A stretch of 58,262 bases of DNA, from positions 1 through 58,262 of the forward strand of contig NZ_PCOQ01000034.1 in NCBI RefSeq assembly GCF_002975275.1, written 5' to 3'. The notes below the pieces were generated by a model. That model saw only the letters and a program-made list of their open reading frames with translations, did not search any database and was not told the origin of the DNA. The translations under genes were made by a program, and so were the position numbers. Source of the DNA: Achromobacter sp. MYb9. GTDB taxonomy: Bacteria > Pseudomonadota > Gammaproteobacteria > Burkholderiales > Burkholderiaceae_B. Positions 33,980 to 42,747 of this stretch are shown piece by piece (within the stretch, counting starts at the first letter, position 1; each line of letters begins with the position of its first letter).

Positions 33980-35197
33980 ATGGTTCAGGTGACATTGGAA
34001 GTGAATGGCAAGCGCGTGTCGCACGAGGCGCCCGCGCGGATGCATCTGGGGGATTTCCTGCGGGATCAGGCGCGCCTGACCGGCACTCACCTCGGTTGCG
34101 AGCATGGCGTCTGCGGTGCTTGCACGGTGCTGGTGGACGGCGCGCCGGTGCGGTCCTGTATTTCGTTCGCGGTGGCTTGCGAAGGCCGGCAGGTGACGAC
34201 CATCGAAGGCTACGACGCCGATCCGGTGATGCAACGGCTGCGCGCGGCCTTCACGAAGCACCACGCATTGCAATGCGGTTATTGCACGCCGGGCATGCTG
34301 GCGACCTCGCGCGATATCGTGCTGCGGCTGCCGCAGGCCGATGAGAGCCGGGTCCGGGTGGAGCTGTCCGGCAACCTTTGCCGCTGCACCGGCTACATGG
34401 GCATCGTCGCCGCCGTGATGTCGGTGCTGGCGGACTTGCGGGCGCAGCCCGACGCCGCCGTCGAGGCATTGCGCACGGCCCAGGCGCAGGGGCGCGGCGC
34501 GGCGCCAGCGGTAGAGAAACCCTTGGCGTTCGCCGGCTTCACGCCGACCGCGGACAGCGCCACCCAATCCACCCACCCCACCACCGACCCCGCGGCCAAC
34601 TCCGCCAAGCCTGCCGCCCCGGCCGGCAAGAAAGAGGGCCGTGGCAGCCAGATCGACGGCGGCTTCCAGGTGCCGTTCCCGGCGGCGGACGTCTGGGCGT
34701 TCATGGTCGACTTGCCCGCCCTGGCCAGTTGCCTGCCGGGCGCCTCGATCGAATCGCACGAGGGCGACCGCGTCAAAGGCCGCGTCGCCATCAAGTTCGG
34801 GCCGATGGCCGCGGCCTTCAACGGCGCGGCCCGGCTGGAACGGGACGACGCCGCCATGCGGGCGGTGTTCCGCGGCGCCGGGCAGGATTCGCTCAGCCAG
34901 TCGCGCGCCAATGGCGATATCACCTATCAGCTTGAAGCGCTGTCGCCGACCGAGACGCGGGTCAACGTGAACCTGCTGTATTCGCTGCAAGGGCCGCTGG
35001 CGCAGTTTTCACGGTCGGGACTGGTGCAGGATTTCGTGCGCCGCATGATCGCCGACTTCGGCAACAACGTGACGGCCCGGCTGCGTCAGCCCGCCGGCCA
35101 GGGTGAACCTCTGGTTCAAGCCAGTTTCAATCCCACGGCCATGTTCTTCGGCGTGCTGTGGGCGCGCATCAAGCGTTGGTTCGGCCGCGGCGGCTGA
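33980..35197 (+). CDS. [2Fe-2S] subunit of the molybdenum hydroxylase fused to a CoxG/SRPBCC domain
   Basis: This 405-residue fusion begins with about 160 residues of a normal small subunit. CEHGVCGAC plus a further cysteine bind the plant-type cluster, and CGYC with CRC bind the second cluster. A linker rich in Thr, Ala, Pro and Lys (about 170-210) leads to a START-like CoxG domain (about 215-355; FQVPFPAADVWAFMVDLPALASCLPG). The C-terminus, FFGVLWARIKRWFGRGG, could anchor it to the membrane. CoxG is known as a separate protein that recruits CO dehydrogenase to the membrane, so the fusion may tether this hydroxylase there. Confidence 0.85.
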   Translation: MVQVTLEVNGKRVSHEAPARMHLGDFLRDQARLTGTHLGCEHGVCGACTVLVDGAPVRSCISFAVACEGRQVTTIEGYDADPVMQRLRAAFTKHHALQCGYCTPGMLATSRDIVLRLPQADESRVRVELSGNLCRCTGYMGIVAAVMSVLADLRAQPDAAVEALRTAQAQGRGAAPAVEKPLAFAGFTPTADSATQSTHPTTDPAANSAKPAAPAGKKEGRGSQIDGGFQVPFPAADVWAFMVDLPALASCLPGASIESHEGDRVKGRVAIKFGPMAAAFNGAARLERDDAAMRAVFRGAGQDSLSQSRANGDITYQLEALSPTETRVNVNLLYSLQGPLAQFSRSGLVQDFVRRMIADFGNNVTARLRQPAGQGEPLVQASFNPTAMFFGVLWARIKRWFGRGG

Positions 35198-35211
35198 GCG
35201 CGGACGGGGAA

Positions 35212-35232
35212 GGGCCGCCGCAAAGGCGGCCC
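35212..35232 (+). other. GC-rich hairpin between the hydroxylase and ABC transporter genes
   Basis: Arms GGGCCGCC and GGCGGCCC enclose a 5-nt loop. No T-run follows, so it is more likely a processing or mRNA-stability element than a terminator. The ABC genes continue 30 nt later. Confidence 0.5.
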
Positions 35233-35261
35233 CACAGTGTCGACGAATGACGGGGAAAACC

Positions 35262-36287
35262 ATGCACGCGGTATTCGCAAGAGGGTGGCGCAAAGCGGTA
35301 TTGGGCCTGGCGGCGGCCGGGTTGAGCGCATCGGCCTGGGCGCAAGCGCCAGAGCCGCTGAAGGTGCGGTTGGACTGGACGCCGTGGGGCGTGCACGGCG
35401 CGTTTCACCTGGCCCAGCAAAAGGGCTGGTACAAGCAGGCCGGGCTGGACGTATCGCTGGAAGACGGCAATGGGTCGGTCACGACGGTGCAGATCGTCGG
35501 GGCGGGCGACAGTTTCGACGTGGGGCACGCCGCGTTGGCCTCGATGATGATCGCCCGCGAGAAGGGCATGCCCGTCAAGGCGGTGGCGGTGTTCGCGCGC
35601 CAGAGCGATATCGGGTTGCTGGTTCCCGCCGACGCTGGCATTACCGGGCCCGCCCAACTGAAGGGCAAGAAGGTGGCGTACACCGCCGGTTCGCTGGAAG
35701 CGCCGTTCATCGATGCCTTCCTGGCCGCGGGCAAGCTCAAAAAGAGCGACCTTGAACTGATCAACGTGGACGCCGCCGGCAAAGCCTCCACCTATGCCGT
35801 GGGGCGGGCCGACGCGGCGTTCTCCACGATTCCGTTCTTCCTGCCCGTCGTCTCGCAGAACCGGCCGTCCCGCGCGGTGCGTTTTGCCGACTTCGGCCTG
35901 AACATGCCCAGCTTCGGCCTGTTTGCCAACGAATCCAAGCTGGCGCAGCGGCGCGAGGCCATCGCGCGATTTGCCGGCGTGACGGCGCGCGCCTGGGAAT
36001 ACATCTACGCCGGGCATCAGGACGAGGCGGTGGCCGCCATTCTGGCGCAACGGCCGCAGGCCCGGCTGGACAAGAAGGTGCTGCGTGGCCAGATCGACGC
36101 CTTGCAGCCGTACTTCGGGCAGCCCGCGCCCGGCGCGCGCCTGGGCGCCATCGTGCCGCAGGATTGGACGGAGGCCGTCAAGACGCTGTCCTCCGTGGGG
36201 CTGGTCGGCGCGGGCGCCGCGCCCGCATCGTTCTACGTGCCGGACCTGGCGCACCCGGAGCGCTACGACAACCTGGTGCAACCATGA
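35262..36287 (+). CDS. ABC transporter substrate-binding protein (NMT1/SsuA-like)
   Basis: This is a 341-residue periplasmic protein with a signal peptide cleaved near ASAWA-QAP. The mature N-terminus KVRLDWTPWGVHGAFHLAQQKGWYKQAGLDV is typical of NMT1/THI5-like proteins, which bind pyrimidines, sulfonates, nitrate or aromatic acids. It heads an ABC set with ATPase and permease joined by 4-nt overlaps. The ligand is probably a pyridine carboxylate, judged only from location. Confidence 0.85.
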   Translation: MHAVFARGWRKAVLGLAAAGLSASAWAQAPEPLKVRLDWTPWGVHGAFHLAQQKGWYKQAGLDVSLEDGNGSVTTVQIVGAGDSFDVGHAALASMMIAREKGMPVKAVAVFARQSDIGLLVPADAGITGPAQLKGKKVAYTAGSLEAPFIDAFLAAGKLKKSDLELINVDAAGKASTYAVGRADAAFSTIPFFLPVVSQNRPSRAVRFADFGLNMPSFGLFANESKLAQRREAIARFAGVTARAWEYIYAGHQDEAVAAILAQRPQARLDKKVLRGQIDALQPYFGQPAPGARLGAIVPQDWTEAVKTLSSVGLVGAGAAPASFYVPDLAHPERYDNLVQP

Positions 36288-37093
36288 TGCCGTGGGCCGT
36301 CGACGCGCGGAATGTGCGCAAACGTTATCCCGGGGCATCGGGCGTGGAGGCGCTGGCCTCGGTATCGGTCGAGGTGCCGTCAGGCCGATTCGTCAGCATC
36401 CTGGGGCCTAGCGGTTGCGGCAAGAGCACGTTCCTGCGCTGCGTGGCCGGCCTGGAAACGATCTCCAGCGGCGAGCTGAGCGTGGCGGGCGTGCCGGTGC
36501 AGGGGCCGCCACAAGGCATGGGCATGGTGTTCCAGCGCGATGCGCTACTGGAATGGCGCAATGTCTGGCGCAACATCCTGCTGCCGATTGAATTCGCGCA
36601 CAAGCCCGTGGCGGCATACGAGGACAAGGTGCGCGGGCTGCTGGCCCTGACTGGCCTGGAAGCGTTTGCCCAGAGCTATCCACGCGAACTGTCCGGCGGC
36701 ATGCGCCAGCGCGCCGCGATCTGCCGCGCCCTGGTCGATGACCCGCAACTGCTTCTGATGGACGAGCCTTTCGGCGCGTTGGACGCCCTGACTCGCGACC
36801 AGATGAACGTAGAGCTGCAGCGGATCTGGATGGAAACGCGCAACACGGTGTTGTTCGTGACCCACGGCATCGCCGAGGCGGTGTTCCTGGGTGACGTGGT
36901 GATGGTGTTTTCGCCGCGTCCCGGCCGCATCCTCGAGACCATCGATATCGACCTGCCGCGGCCCCGGCCGCTGGCGCTGCGCGAAACGCCGGCTTTCGGC
37001 GAATACGTGCGGCACATTCGGGGGCTGTTCCAGCAAATGGGCCTGATCGACGAGGGCGCCCGGGCCGACGCGCGCGTGGAGACAGCCCGATGA
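36284..37093 (+). CDS. ABC transporter ATPase (NitT/TauT family)
   Basis: This 269-residue ATPase has Walker A GPSGCGKST, Q-loop VFQRDALLEWRNV, signature LSGGMRQRAAICRAL, Walker B LLLMDEPFGALD and the H-loop in FVTHGIAEAVFLG. The EAVFLGDRV-type region is characteristic of the SsuB/TauB/NrtD group. The start ATG (a second ATG follows at once) overlaps the binding protein stop. Confidence 0.93.
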   Translation: MMPWAVDARNVRKRYPGASGVEALASVSVEVPSGRFVSILGPSGCGKSTFLRCVAGLETISSGELSVAGVPVQGPPQGMGMVFQRDALLEWRNVWRNILLPIEFAHKPVAAYEDKVRGLLALTGLEAFAQSYPRELSGGMRQRAAICRALVDDPQLLLMDEPFGALDALTRDQMNVELQRIWMETRNTVLFVTHGIAEAVFLGDVVMVFSPRPGRILETIDIDLPRPRPLALRETPAFGEYVRHIRGLFQQMGLIDEGARADARVETAR

Positions 37094-37866
37094 TCCGGCT
37101 ATTGCGCGGAACGGCTCGCCGGATGGCGGGCCTGCTGTCGGTGGCCGTGTTCCTGCTGTTGTGGGAGTTCGCCGCGCGGGTATTCCAGGTGCGCCCCATC
37201 ATGCTGCCGCTGCCCGGGCAGGTGGTGCTGGAACTGGCGTCCGAGTGGCGCTGGTACGCCGGGCACGCCGCCTACACCTTGATGACGACGCTTGCCGGCT
37301 TTGCGCTGGCGGTGGCGGGCGGCGTGGCGATCGCCATCATGCTGGTCGGGTCGCGCTGGTTCGAACGCTTCATCTACCCCTTGATCGTGGCGCTGAACAG
37401 CGTGCCGAAGGTCGCCATCGCGCCCTTGTTCGTGATCTGGATGGGCACGGGCGCCGAACCGAAGATCGCCATCGCGTTCCTGATCGCCGTGTTCGCGATC
37501 ATCGTGGACACCGTCCATGGCCTGCGTTCGGTGCCGCAAGACGTGCTGGACCTGGGACGGGTGCTGAAGGGTTCGCGGCGCGATTTCTTCTTCAAGGTGC
37601 GGCTGCCCAGCGCGCTGCCCTCGATCCTGGCGGGTATGAAGGTGTCGATATCGCTGGCGCTGGTGGGCGCCATCGTCGGCGAGTTCGTGTCGTCGCAGCG
37701 CGGCCTGGGCTACGTGATCATGAGCGCGCAGGGCACCTTCGACACCGTAAGGGTATTTGCCGCGATCTTCGTGCTGGCGCTGATGGGCATGCTGCTGTTC
37801 GCGCTGTTGGCGTGGCTGGAACGCCGGTCGACGCCGTGGCTGGCGCATCACCGCGAAGACGGCTGA
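37090..37866 (+). CDS. ABC transporter permease (NitT/TauT family)
   Basis: This is a 258-residue inner-membrane permease with about six helices. The EAA loop that contacts the ATPase is around VLKGSRRDFFFKVRLPSALPSILAG. It completes the ABC set and overlaps the ATPase gene by 4 nt. Confidence 0.92.
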   Translation: MIRLLRGTARRMAGLLSVAVFLLLWEFAARVFQVRPIMLPLPGQVVLELASEWRWYAGHAAYTLMTTLAGFALAVAGGVAIAIMLVGSRWFERFIYPLIVALNSVPKVAIAPLFVIWMGTGAEPKIAIAFLIAVFAIIVDTVHGLRSVPQDVLDLGRVLKGSRRDFFFKVRLPSALPSILAGMKVSISLALVGAIVGEFVSSQRGLGYVIMSAQGTFDTVRVFAAIFVLALMGMLLFALLAWLERRSTPWLAHHREDG

Positions 37867-37910
37867 GGCGGGTTCCCGGCACGGGGCGGTAAGCCGCGCC
37901 GGGTCCGGGC

Positions 37911-37938
37911 AAACGTGTGATCAAAAACGTGTGGTCAA
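37911..37938 (+). repeat. 14-bp tandem duplication before dctQ
   Basis: AAACGTGTGATCAA and AAACGTGTGGTCAA lie head to tail with one difference, in the gap between the ABC permease and the TRAP genes. Just upstream, CCCGGC (37875-37880) and GCCGGG (37898-37903) can form an imperfect hairpin. Confidence 0.55.
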
Positions 37939-37960
37939 AAAACAATTCTGGGGAAAACAG

Positions 37961-38587
37961 ATGCAAGCATTACTCGCCTTGTCGCGCGGCATAGACGCGA
38001 TCAACCTGCGGATGGGCCGGGTGGTGTCCTGGGTGACGCTGCTGGTCGTCCTGGTCAGCGCCGGCAACGCCATCGTGCGCAAGGTTTTTCACTACAGCTC
38101 CAACGCCTGGCTGGAATTGCAGTGGTACATGTTCGGCGCCATGTTCCTGCTGACGGCGGGCTACACGCTGCTGAAGAACGACCATGTGCGCGTGGACATC
38201 ATCGCCTCGCGCCTGTCGCGGCGCGCCCAGGTCTGGATCGAGATCTTCGGCGTGCTGTGCTTCCTGCTGCCGGCGTGCGTGCTGATCATGATGCTGTCCT
38301 GGCCGGTGTTCATGGATTCCTACCTGAGCAACGAGCAGTCCTCCAACTCGGGCGGCCTGATTCGCTGGCCCGTCAAACTGCTGATACCCGTGGGGTTCGC
38401 GTTGCTGGTGCTGGCCGGCCTGTCGCACCTGATCAAGTGCATCGGCTTCCTGATGGGGCGTTGCCGCGACCCGCGTGAACGCGAGGGCGCCAAGAGCGCG
38501 GAAGCGGAATTGGCCGAAGAAATCGCCCGTGAAGCGCAAGCGCGCGAAGCGGCCGCACTGCGTGAACTGAACAACAAGGGCGGCTGA
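37961..38587 (+). CDS. TRAP transporter small permease subunit (DctQ)
   Basis: This is a 208-residue membrane protein with four hydrophobic segments and the DctQ landmark NAWLELQWYMFGAMFLLTAGY. A charged C-terminal tail rich in Glu and Ala follows the last helix. GGGGAAA precedes the ATG at 37961; an upstream GTG in frame is less likely. It pairs with DctM next door and presumably with the DctP encoded at 29619. Confidence 0.87.
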   Translation: MQALLALSRGIDAINLRMGRVVSWVTLLVVLVSAGNAIVRKVFHYSSNAWLELQWYMFGAMFLLTAGYTLLKNDHVRVDIIASRLSRRAQVWIEIFGVLCFLLPACVLIMMLSWPVFMDSYLSNEQSSNSGGLIRWPVKLLIPVGFALLVLAGLSHLIKCIGFLMGRCRDPREREGAKSAEAELAEEIAREAQAREAAALRELNNKGG

Positions 38588-38589
38588 TC

Positions 38590-40245
38590 ATGGAGTTCTT
38601 CATTGCCAATCTGGCGCCGATCATGTTCGCGACGCTGATCATCTTCCTGCTGATGGGCTTTCCCGTCGCGTTCGCGCTGGCGGCCAACGGCATCCTGTTC
38701 GGCCTGGTGGGGATGGAACTGGGATTGCTCAATTCCTCGCTGTTCCAGGCGTTGCCGCAACGGGTGTTCGGCATCATTTCCAACGACACGCTGCTGGCGG
38801 TGCCGTTCTTCACGCTGATGGGCCTGGTGCTTGAGCGGTCAGGCATGGCCGAGGACCTGCTTGAGACGATCGGGCAACTGTTCGGCTCGGTCCGGGGCGG
38901 GCTGGCCATCGCGGTGGTGTTCGTGGGCGCGATGCTGGCCGCGACCACGGGCGTGGTGTCGGCGTCGGTCATTTCGATGGGGCTGATTTCGCTGCCGATC
39001 ATGCTGCGCAACGGCTATGACCGGAAACTGGCCAGCGGCGTGATCGCGGCGTCGGGCACGCTGTCGCAGATCATCCCGCCGTCGCTGGTGCTGATCATCC
39101 TGGCCGACCAGCTTGGCCGTTCGATCGGCGACATGTACCGGGCGGCGATGGTGCCGGGCTTCGTGCTGGCCGGCGTGTACATCGTCTATGTGGTCGCCAT
39201 TAGCCTGCTGAAACCGGCTTCGGCGCCCGCGCTGCCCGAAGAGGCGCGCCGCTTCCAGGAACCGAACGGCACGCGCGGCGGGCGTTCGTTGCTGGTGCTG
39301 ATGCTCATTTCCGCGGTGTCGGCGTACTTCCTGGGGCGCTGGGTCGAGAACAACACCGCGCCGGTCGACGAGCGCATCGTGGTGGCGCTGCTGTTCTGGG
39401 GCGCCACGGCCTTCGTCATCGCGCTGGTCAACAAGGTATTGCGGCTGGGCCTGCTGTCGGCGCTGGCCGAGCGGGTCACGTTCGTGATGATTCCGCCGCT
39501 GGCGCTGATCTTCCTGGTGCTGGGCACGATCTTCATTGGCGTGGCGACGCCGACCGAAGGCGGCGCCATGGGGGCGGTGGGCGCTATCCTGATGGCCCTG
39601 GTCCGCCGCCGTCTGACGCTGGACCTGATGAAGCAGGCGATGGACACGACGACCAAGCTGTCCTGCTTCGTGGTGTTCATTCTGGTGGGGTCGACCGTGT
39701 TCGGCCTGACGTTCCGCGCCGTCAACGGCGACCTCTGGGTCGAACACCTGCTGACCGGCCTGCCTGGCGGACAATGGGGTTTCCTGATCGTCGTCAGCGT
39801 CCTGACCTTCGTGCTGGCCTTCTTCCTGGATTTCTTCGAACTGGCCTTCATCATCGTGCCGTTGCTGGGGCCGGTGGCCGACAAGCTGGGCATCGACCTG
39901 ATCTGGTTCGGCGTGATCCTGGCCGTCAACATGCAGACGTCGTTCATGCATCCGCCCTTTGGCTTCGCGCTGTTCTACCTGCGGTCCGTGGCCCCGCGGG
40001 ACCGCTACAAGGACCGGGTCACCGGGAAGATGATCGAGCCGGTCACCACCGGGCAGATCTATTGGGGTTCGGTGCCGTTCATCGTGATCCAGCTGCTGAT
40101 GGTGGCAGCGGTGATGGCCTTCCCGGGCATGGTGATGCACTACAAGAGCGACGCGTCAGTGGTCGATCCCGGCTCGGTGTCGCTGGAAGTGGGCGGGGCG
40201 TATGGGGGCGGGGCCTATGGCGCCGATTCCGATCCGTTCAAGTAG
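38590..40245 (+). CDS. TRAP transporter large permease subunit (DctM)
   Basis: This 551-residue permease of the DctM/YiaN family carries out sodium-driven uptake. It is longer than the usual 425 residues because of extra helices in the central part, a form common in TRAP systems for larger carboxylates. Conserved blocks include ATTGVVSASVISMG, SGTLSQIIPPSLVLIIL and LGTIFIGVATPTEGGAMGAVGA. The gene ends in a glycine- and tyrosine-rich tail. It is the last gene of the run that starts at dctP. Confidence 0.9.
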   Translation: MEFFIANLAPIMFATLIIFLLMGFPVAFALAANGILFGLVGMELGLLNSSLFQALPQRVFGIISNDTLLAVPFFTLMGLVLERSGMAEDLLETIGQLFGSVRGGLAIAVVFVGAMLAATTGVVSASVISMGLISLPIMLRNGYDRKLASGVIAASGTLSQIIPPSLVLIILADQLGRSIGDMYRAAMVPGFVLAGVYIVYVVAISLLKPASAPALPEEARRFQEPNGTRGGRSLLVLMLISAVSAYFLGRWVENNTAPVDERIVVALLFWGATAFVIALVNKVLRLGLLSALAERVTFVMIPPLALIFLVLGTIFIGVATPTEGGAMGAVGAILMALVRRRLTLDLMKQAMDTTTKLSCFVVFILVGSTVFGLTFRAVNGDLWVEHLLTGLPGGQWGFLIVVSVLTFVLAFFLDFFELAFIIVPLLGPVADKLGIDLIWFGVILAVNMQTSFMHPPFGFALFYLRSVAPRDRYKDRVTGKMIEPVTTGQIYWGSVPFIVIQLLMVAAVMAFPGMVMHYKSDASVVDPGSVSLEVGGAYGGGAYGADSDPFK

Positions 40246-40272
40246 CCGGGGCAGGGCGGGGCGGGCGGCAGC

Positions 40273-40290
40273 CCGGGGCTAGCGCCCCGG
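40273..40290. terminator. Possible terminator at the dctM/gntR convergence
   Basis: CCGGGGC and GCCCCGG form a 7-bp stem with a 4-nt loop, overlapping the last codons of the convergent GntR gene. No T-run is present, so intrinsic termination would be weak. Confidence 0.35.
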
Positions 40291-40962
40291 CCGCGCCAGC
40301 TCGGACGCCAGGTAGGCATCGCGCGAGGGCAGCAGGTGGTCGCGGCACACCGTCATCAATGCGGCCCGGTCGCCGTCGCGCAGCGCCTGGATCATGGCCC
40401 AGTGCTCCTGGCGGGCGCGTTCGCGGTAACCGGCCGCCACCAACGTGCCGAAGCGGATGGGGTGGGTGCGCCGGGCGTATTCCTCGATGGCCTGGCCCAG
40501 CACGGCGTTGTCCAGCAGTCCGAAGAATTCGTGGTGGAAACGCTGGTTGCTGCGGAACACGCGCCGCGCGTCGCCATCGGCGACGGCCGCGTCGTGTTCC
40601 CGCTGCACCGACACCAGCGCCGCCAGCCGCGCTTCGGGCACGGGCAGCGGCATCTGGCTGGCGGCATGCACTTCCAGGACTTCGCGCAGCGCATACAGTT
40701 CCATCACCTCACGGGTGGAAAACGCCCGCACGACGGCGCCGATGTTGCGCTTTTTCTCCACGACGCCCAATAGCTCGAGTTCGGCCAGCACTTGCCGCAC
40801 GGCGTGGCGCTTCATGGAGAAGCGCGCCATCAGCTCGTCCTCGGTCAGGCGTTCGCGCGGGTGCAGCCGGCCGAAGATGATGTCTTCTTCCAGGGCGGCC
40901 ACCGCGCTCTGCGTGGCGTCGGGGGCCTCTGCTTGCAGGGCGTCGGGCGTGATGGCGTTCAT
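40279..40962 (-). CDS. GntR-family transcriptional regulator (FadR/FCD subfamily)
   Basis: This is a 227-residue regulator with an N-terminal winged helix (RERLTEDELMARFSMKRHAVRQVLAELELLGVVE) and a C-terminal all-helical FCD ligand domain with metal-binding histidines expected around FHHEFF. It follows the dehydratase gene by 9 nt on the same strand, so it likely controls that gene in response to a sugar acid or other carboxylate. Confidence 0.88.
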   Translation of the reverse strand: MNAITPDALQAEAPDATQSAVAALEEDIIFGRLHPRERLTEDELMARFSMKRHAVRQVLAELELLGVVEKKRNIGAVVRAFSTREVMELYALREVLEVHAASQMPLPVPEARLAALVSVQREHDAAVADGDARRVFRSNQRFHHEFFGLLDNAVLGQAIEEYARRTHPIRFGTLVAAGYRERARQEHWAMIQALRDGDRAALMTVCRDHLLPSRDAYLASELARPGR

Positions 40963-40971
40963 GGCAGGCGC

Positions 40972-42747
40972 TTACTTCTTGGGCACGGTGTCGTGGGTGA
41001 CGCCGGCGCGCAGGAAATCGAAATCGACGCCCTGGTCGGCCTGCGTCACGGTTTGCAGGAACAGCTTGCGATAGCCGCGGTCGGCGGTGGGCCGGGTGAT
41101 GGGCTGTGCCGCGGCGCGGCGCGCCAGCTCGGCATCGTCCACCAGCAGCGCGATTTCACGCTGCGCCACCGACAAGCGGATGCGGTCGCCATTCTGCACG
41201 TAAGCCAGCGGTCCGCCAATGGCGGCCTCGGGCGTGACATGCAGCACGATGGTGCCCGCCGCCGTGCCGCTCATGCGGCCGTCCGAAATGCGGACCATGT
41301 CCTTGACGCCCGCGCGCGCCAGCTTTTTCGGGATCGGCATGTAGCCGGCTTCCGGCATGCCGGGCGCGCCGGTCGGGCCGATGCGCTTGAGCACCAGGAT
41401 GTCGTCCGCCGTCACGTCCAGCGCGTCGTCGTCGATGCGGCGCGCCATGTCTTCGGCGTCTTCGAATACCACCGCCCGGCCTTCGTGCTCCATCAGCTTG
41501 GGGTTGGCGGCCGACTGCTTGATGATGGCGCCGCCCGGGGCCAGGTTGCCGCGCAGCACGGCCAGGCCGCCCACCGGATAAATGGGAGCCTCGGCGGTGC
41601 GGATCACGTCCTGCGCGAAGGCGGCGGGCGCGTCATCCAGTTCCTGGCCCAGGGTGCGGCCCGATACGGTCATCACGTCCAGGTGCAGGTAAGGCCGCAG
41701 TTCGCGCAGCAGCGCCAGCATGCCGCCCGCGTCGTGGAAGTCTTCCATATAGTGCTGGCCCGACGGTTTCAAGTCGACCAGGACGGGGGTTTCGCGGCTG
41801 ATGCGGTCCAGGCCCGCCAGGTCGATGTCGATGCCCAGGCGGCCCGCGATGGCGGTCAGGTGGACGATGCCGTTGGTAGACCCGCCAATGGACAGCAGCA
41901 CGCGCAAGGCGTTTTCAATGGACTTGCCGTTGATGATCTGGTCGGGCGTCAGCCGCGACGCCGCCATGGCCACGGCGGTGGCGCCGGTCCGTTCGGCCAC
42001 GCGCACGCGGTCGGCGGTGACGGCCGGGGCGGATGCGCCGCCCGCCACCATCATGCCCAGGGCTTCGGTGATGCACGCCATGGTGCTGGCGGTGCCCATG
42101 ACGGAACAGGTGCCCACGCTGGCGACCAGTTGATTGTTGACGTCGGCGATTTCCGGCGCGTCGATCTCGTCGGCGCGATAGCGGCCCCAGTAGCGGCGGC
42201 AGTCGGTGCACGCGCCCACGCGTTCACCGCGGTGCGAGCCGGTCAGCATCGATCCGGTGACCAGCTGGATGGCGGGCACGCCGGCCGAGGCGGCGCCCAT
42301 CAACTGGGCCGGCACGGTCTTGTCGCAGCCGCCGATCAGCACGACGGCATCCATGGGCTGCGCGCGGATCATCTCCTCGGTGTCCATGGACATGAGGTTG
42401 CGCAGATACATGCTGGTCGGCTGCGAGAAGCTTTCGTGCACCGAGATGGTCGGGAAGTCCATCGGCAGGCCGCCCGCCAGCATCACGCCGCGCTTGACGG
42501 CTTCGATCAGCTGGGGCGCGTTGCCATGACACGGGTTGTAGCTGCTGCCGGTGTTGACGATGCCGATGATCGGCCGGGCCAGCGCGTCGTCGGAGAGACC
42601 GGCGCCCTTGATGAACGCCTTGCGCAGGAACAGCGAGAAGCCCTTGTCGCCATAGTTGGTCAGGCCGCGCGCCACGCCCTGGGCGGTTGCGCTGTCGCTG
42701 TCGAAAGGTCCTGCTGCGGGCTTGCCGCCTTTGGTCTCGTCCGTCAT
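40972..42747 (-). CDS. IlvD/EDD family dehydratase (probable sugar-acid dehydratase)
   Basis: This 591-residue iron-sulfur dehydratase has cluster cysteines expected in NPCHGN, GGCDKTVPA and GTCSVMGTASTMAC. The core motif KPSGQHYMEDFHDAGG is closer to L-arabinonate/D-xylonate dehydratases than to the amino-acid enzyme. It removes water from a 2,3-dihydroxy acid to form a 2-keto acid. The GntR partner and the Bug receptor facing it support carbohydrate-acid use rather than isoleucine-valine synthesis. The exact substrate is unknown. Confidence 0.85.
   Translation of the reverse strand: MTDETKGGKPAAGPFDSDSATAQGVARGLTNYGDKGFSLFLRKAFIKGAGLSDDALARPIIGIVNTGSSYNPCHGNAPQLIEAVKRGVMLAGGLPMDFPTISVHESFSQPTSMYLRNLMSMDTEEMIRAQPMDAVVLIGGCDKTVPAQLMGAASAGVPAIQLVTGSMLTGSHRGERVGACTDCRRYWGRYRADEIDAPEIADVNNQLVASVGTCSVMGTASTMACITEALGMMVAGGASAPAVTADRVRVAERTGATAVAMAASRLTPDQIINGKSIENALRVLLSIGGSTNGIVHLTAIAGRLGIDIDLAGLDRISRETPVLVDLKPSGQHYMEDFHDAGGMLALLRELRPYLHLDVMTVSGRTLGQELDDAPAAFAQDVIRTAEAPIYPVGGLAVLRGNLAPGGAIIKQSAANPKLMEHEGRAVVFEDAEDMARRIDDDALDVTADDILVLKRIGPTGAPGMPEAGYMPIPKKLARAGVKDMVRISDGRMSGTAAGTIVLHVTPEAAIGGPLAYVQNGDRIRLSVAQREIALLVDDAELARRAAAQPITRPTADRGYRKLFLQTVTQADQGVDFDFLRAGVTHDTVPKK

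Noticed and set aside
30745..35197. Reading the molybdenum hydroxylase as a CO dehydrogenase (cox) operon
   Set aside because: Subunit families are shared, but the CO dehydrogenase-specific active-site cysteine loop is not recognisable and no other cox genes are present. The PicR operators and neighbours point to an N-heterocycle.
40972..42747. Calling the dehydratase IlvD of branched-chain amino acid synthesis
   Set aside because: It sits with a GntR regulator and opposite a solute receptor, and the core motif resembles sugar-acid dehydratases more than the biosynthetic enzyme.
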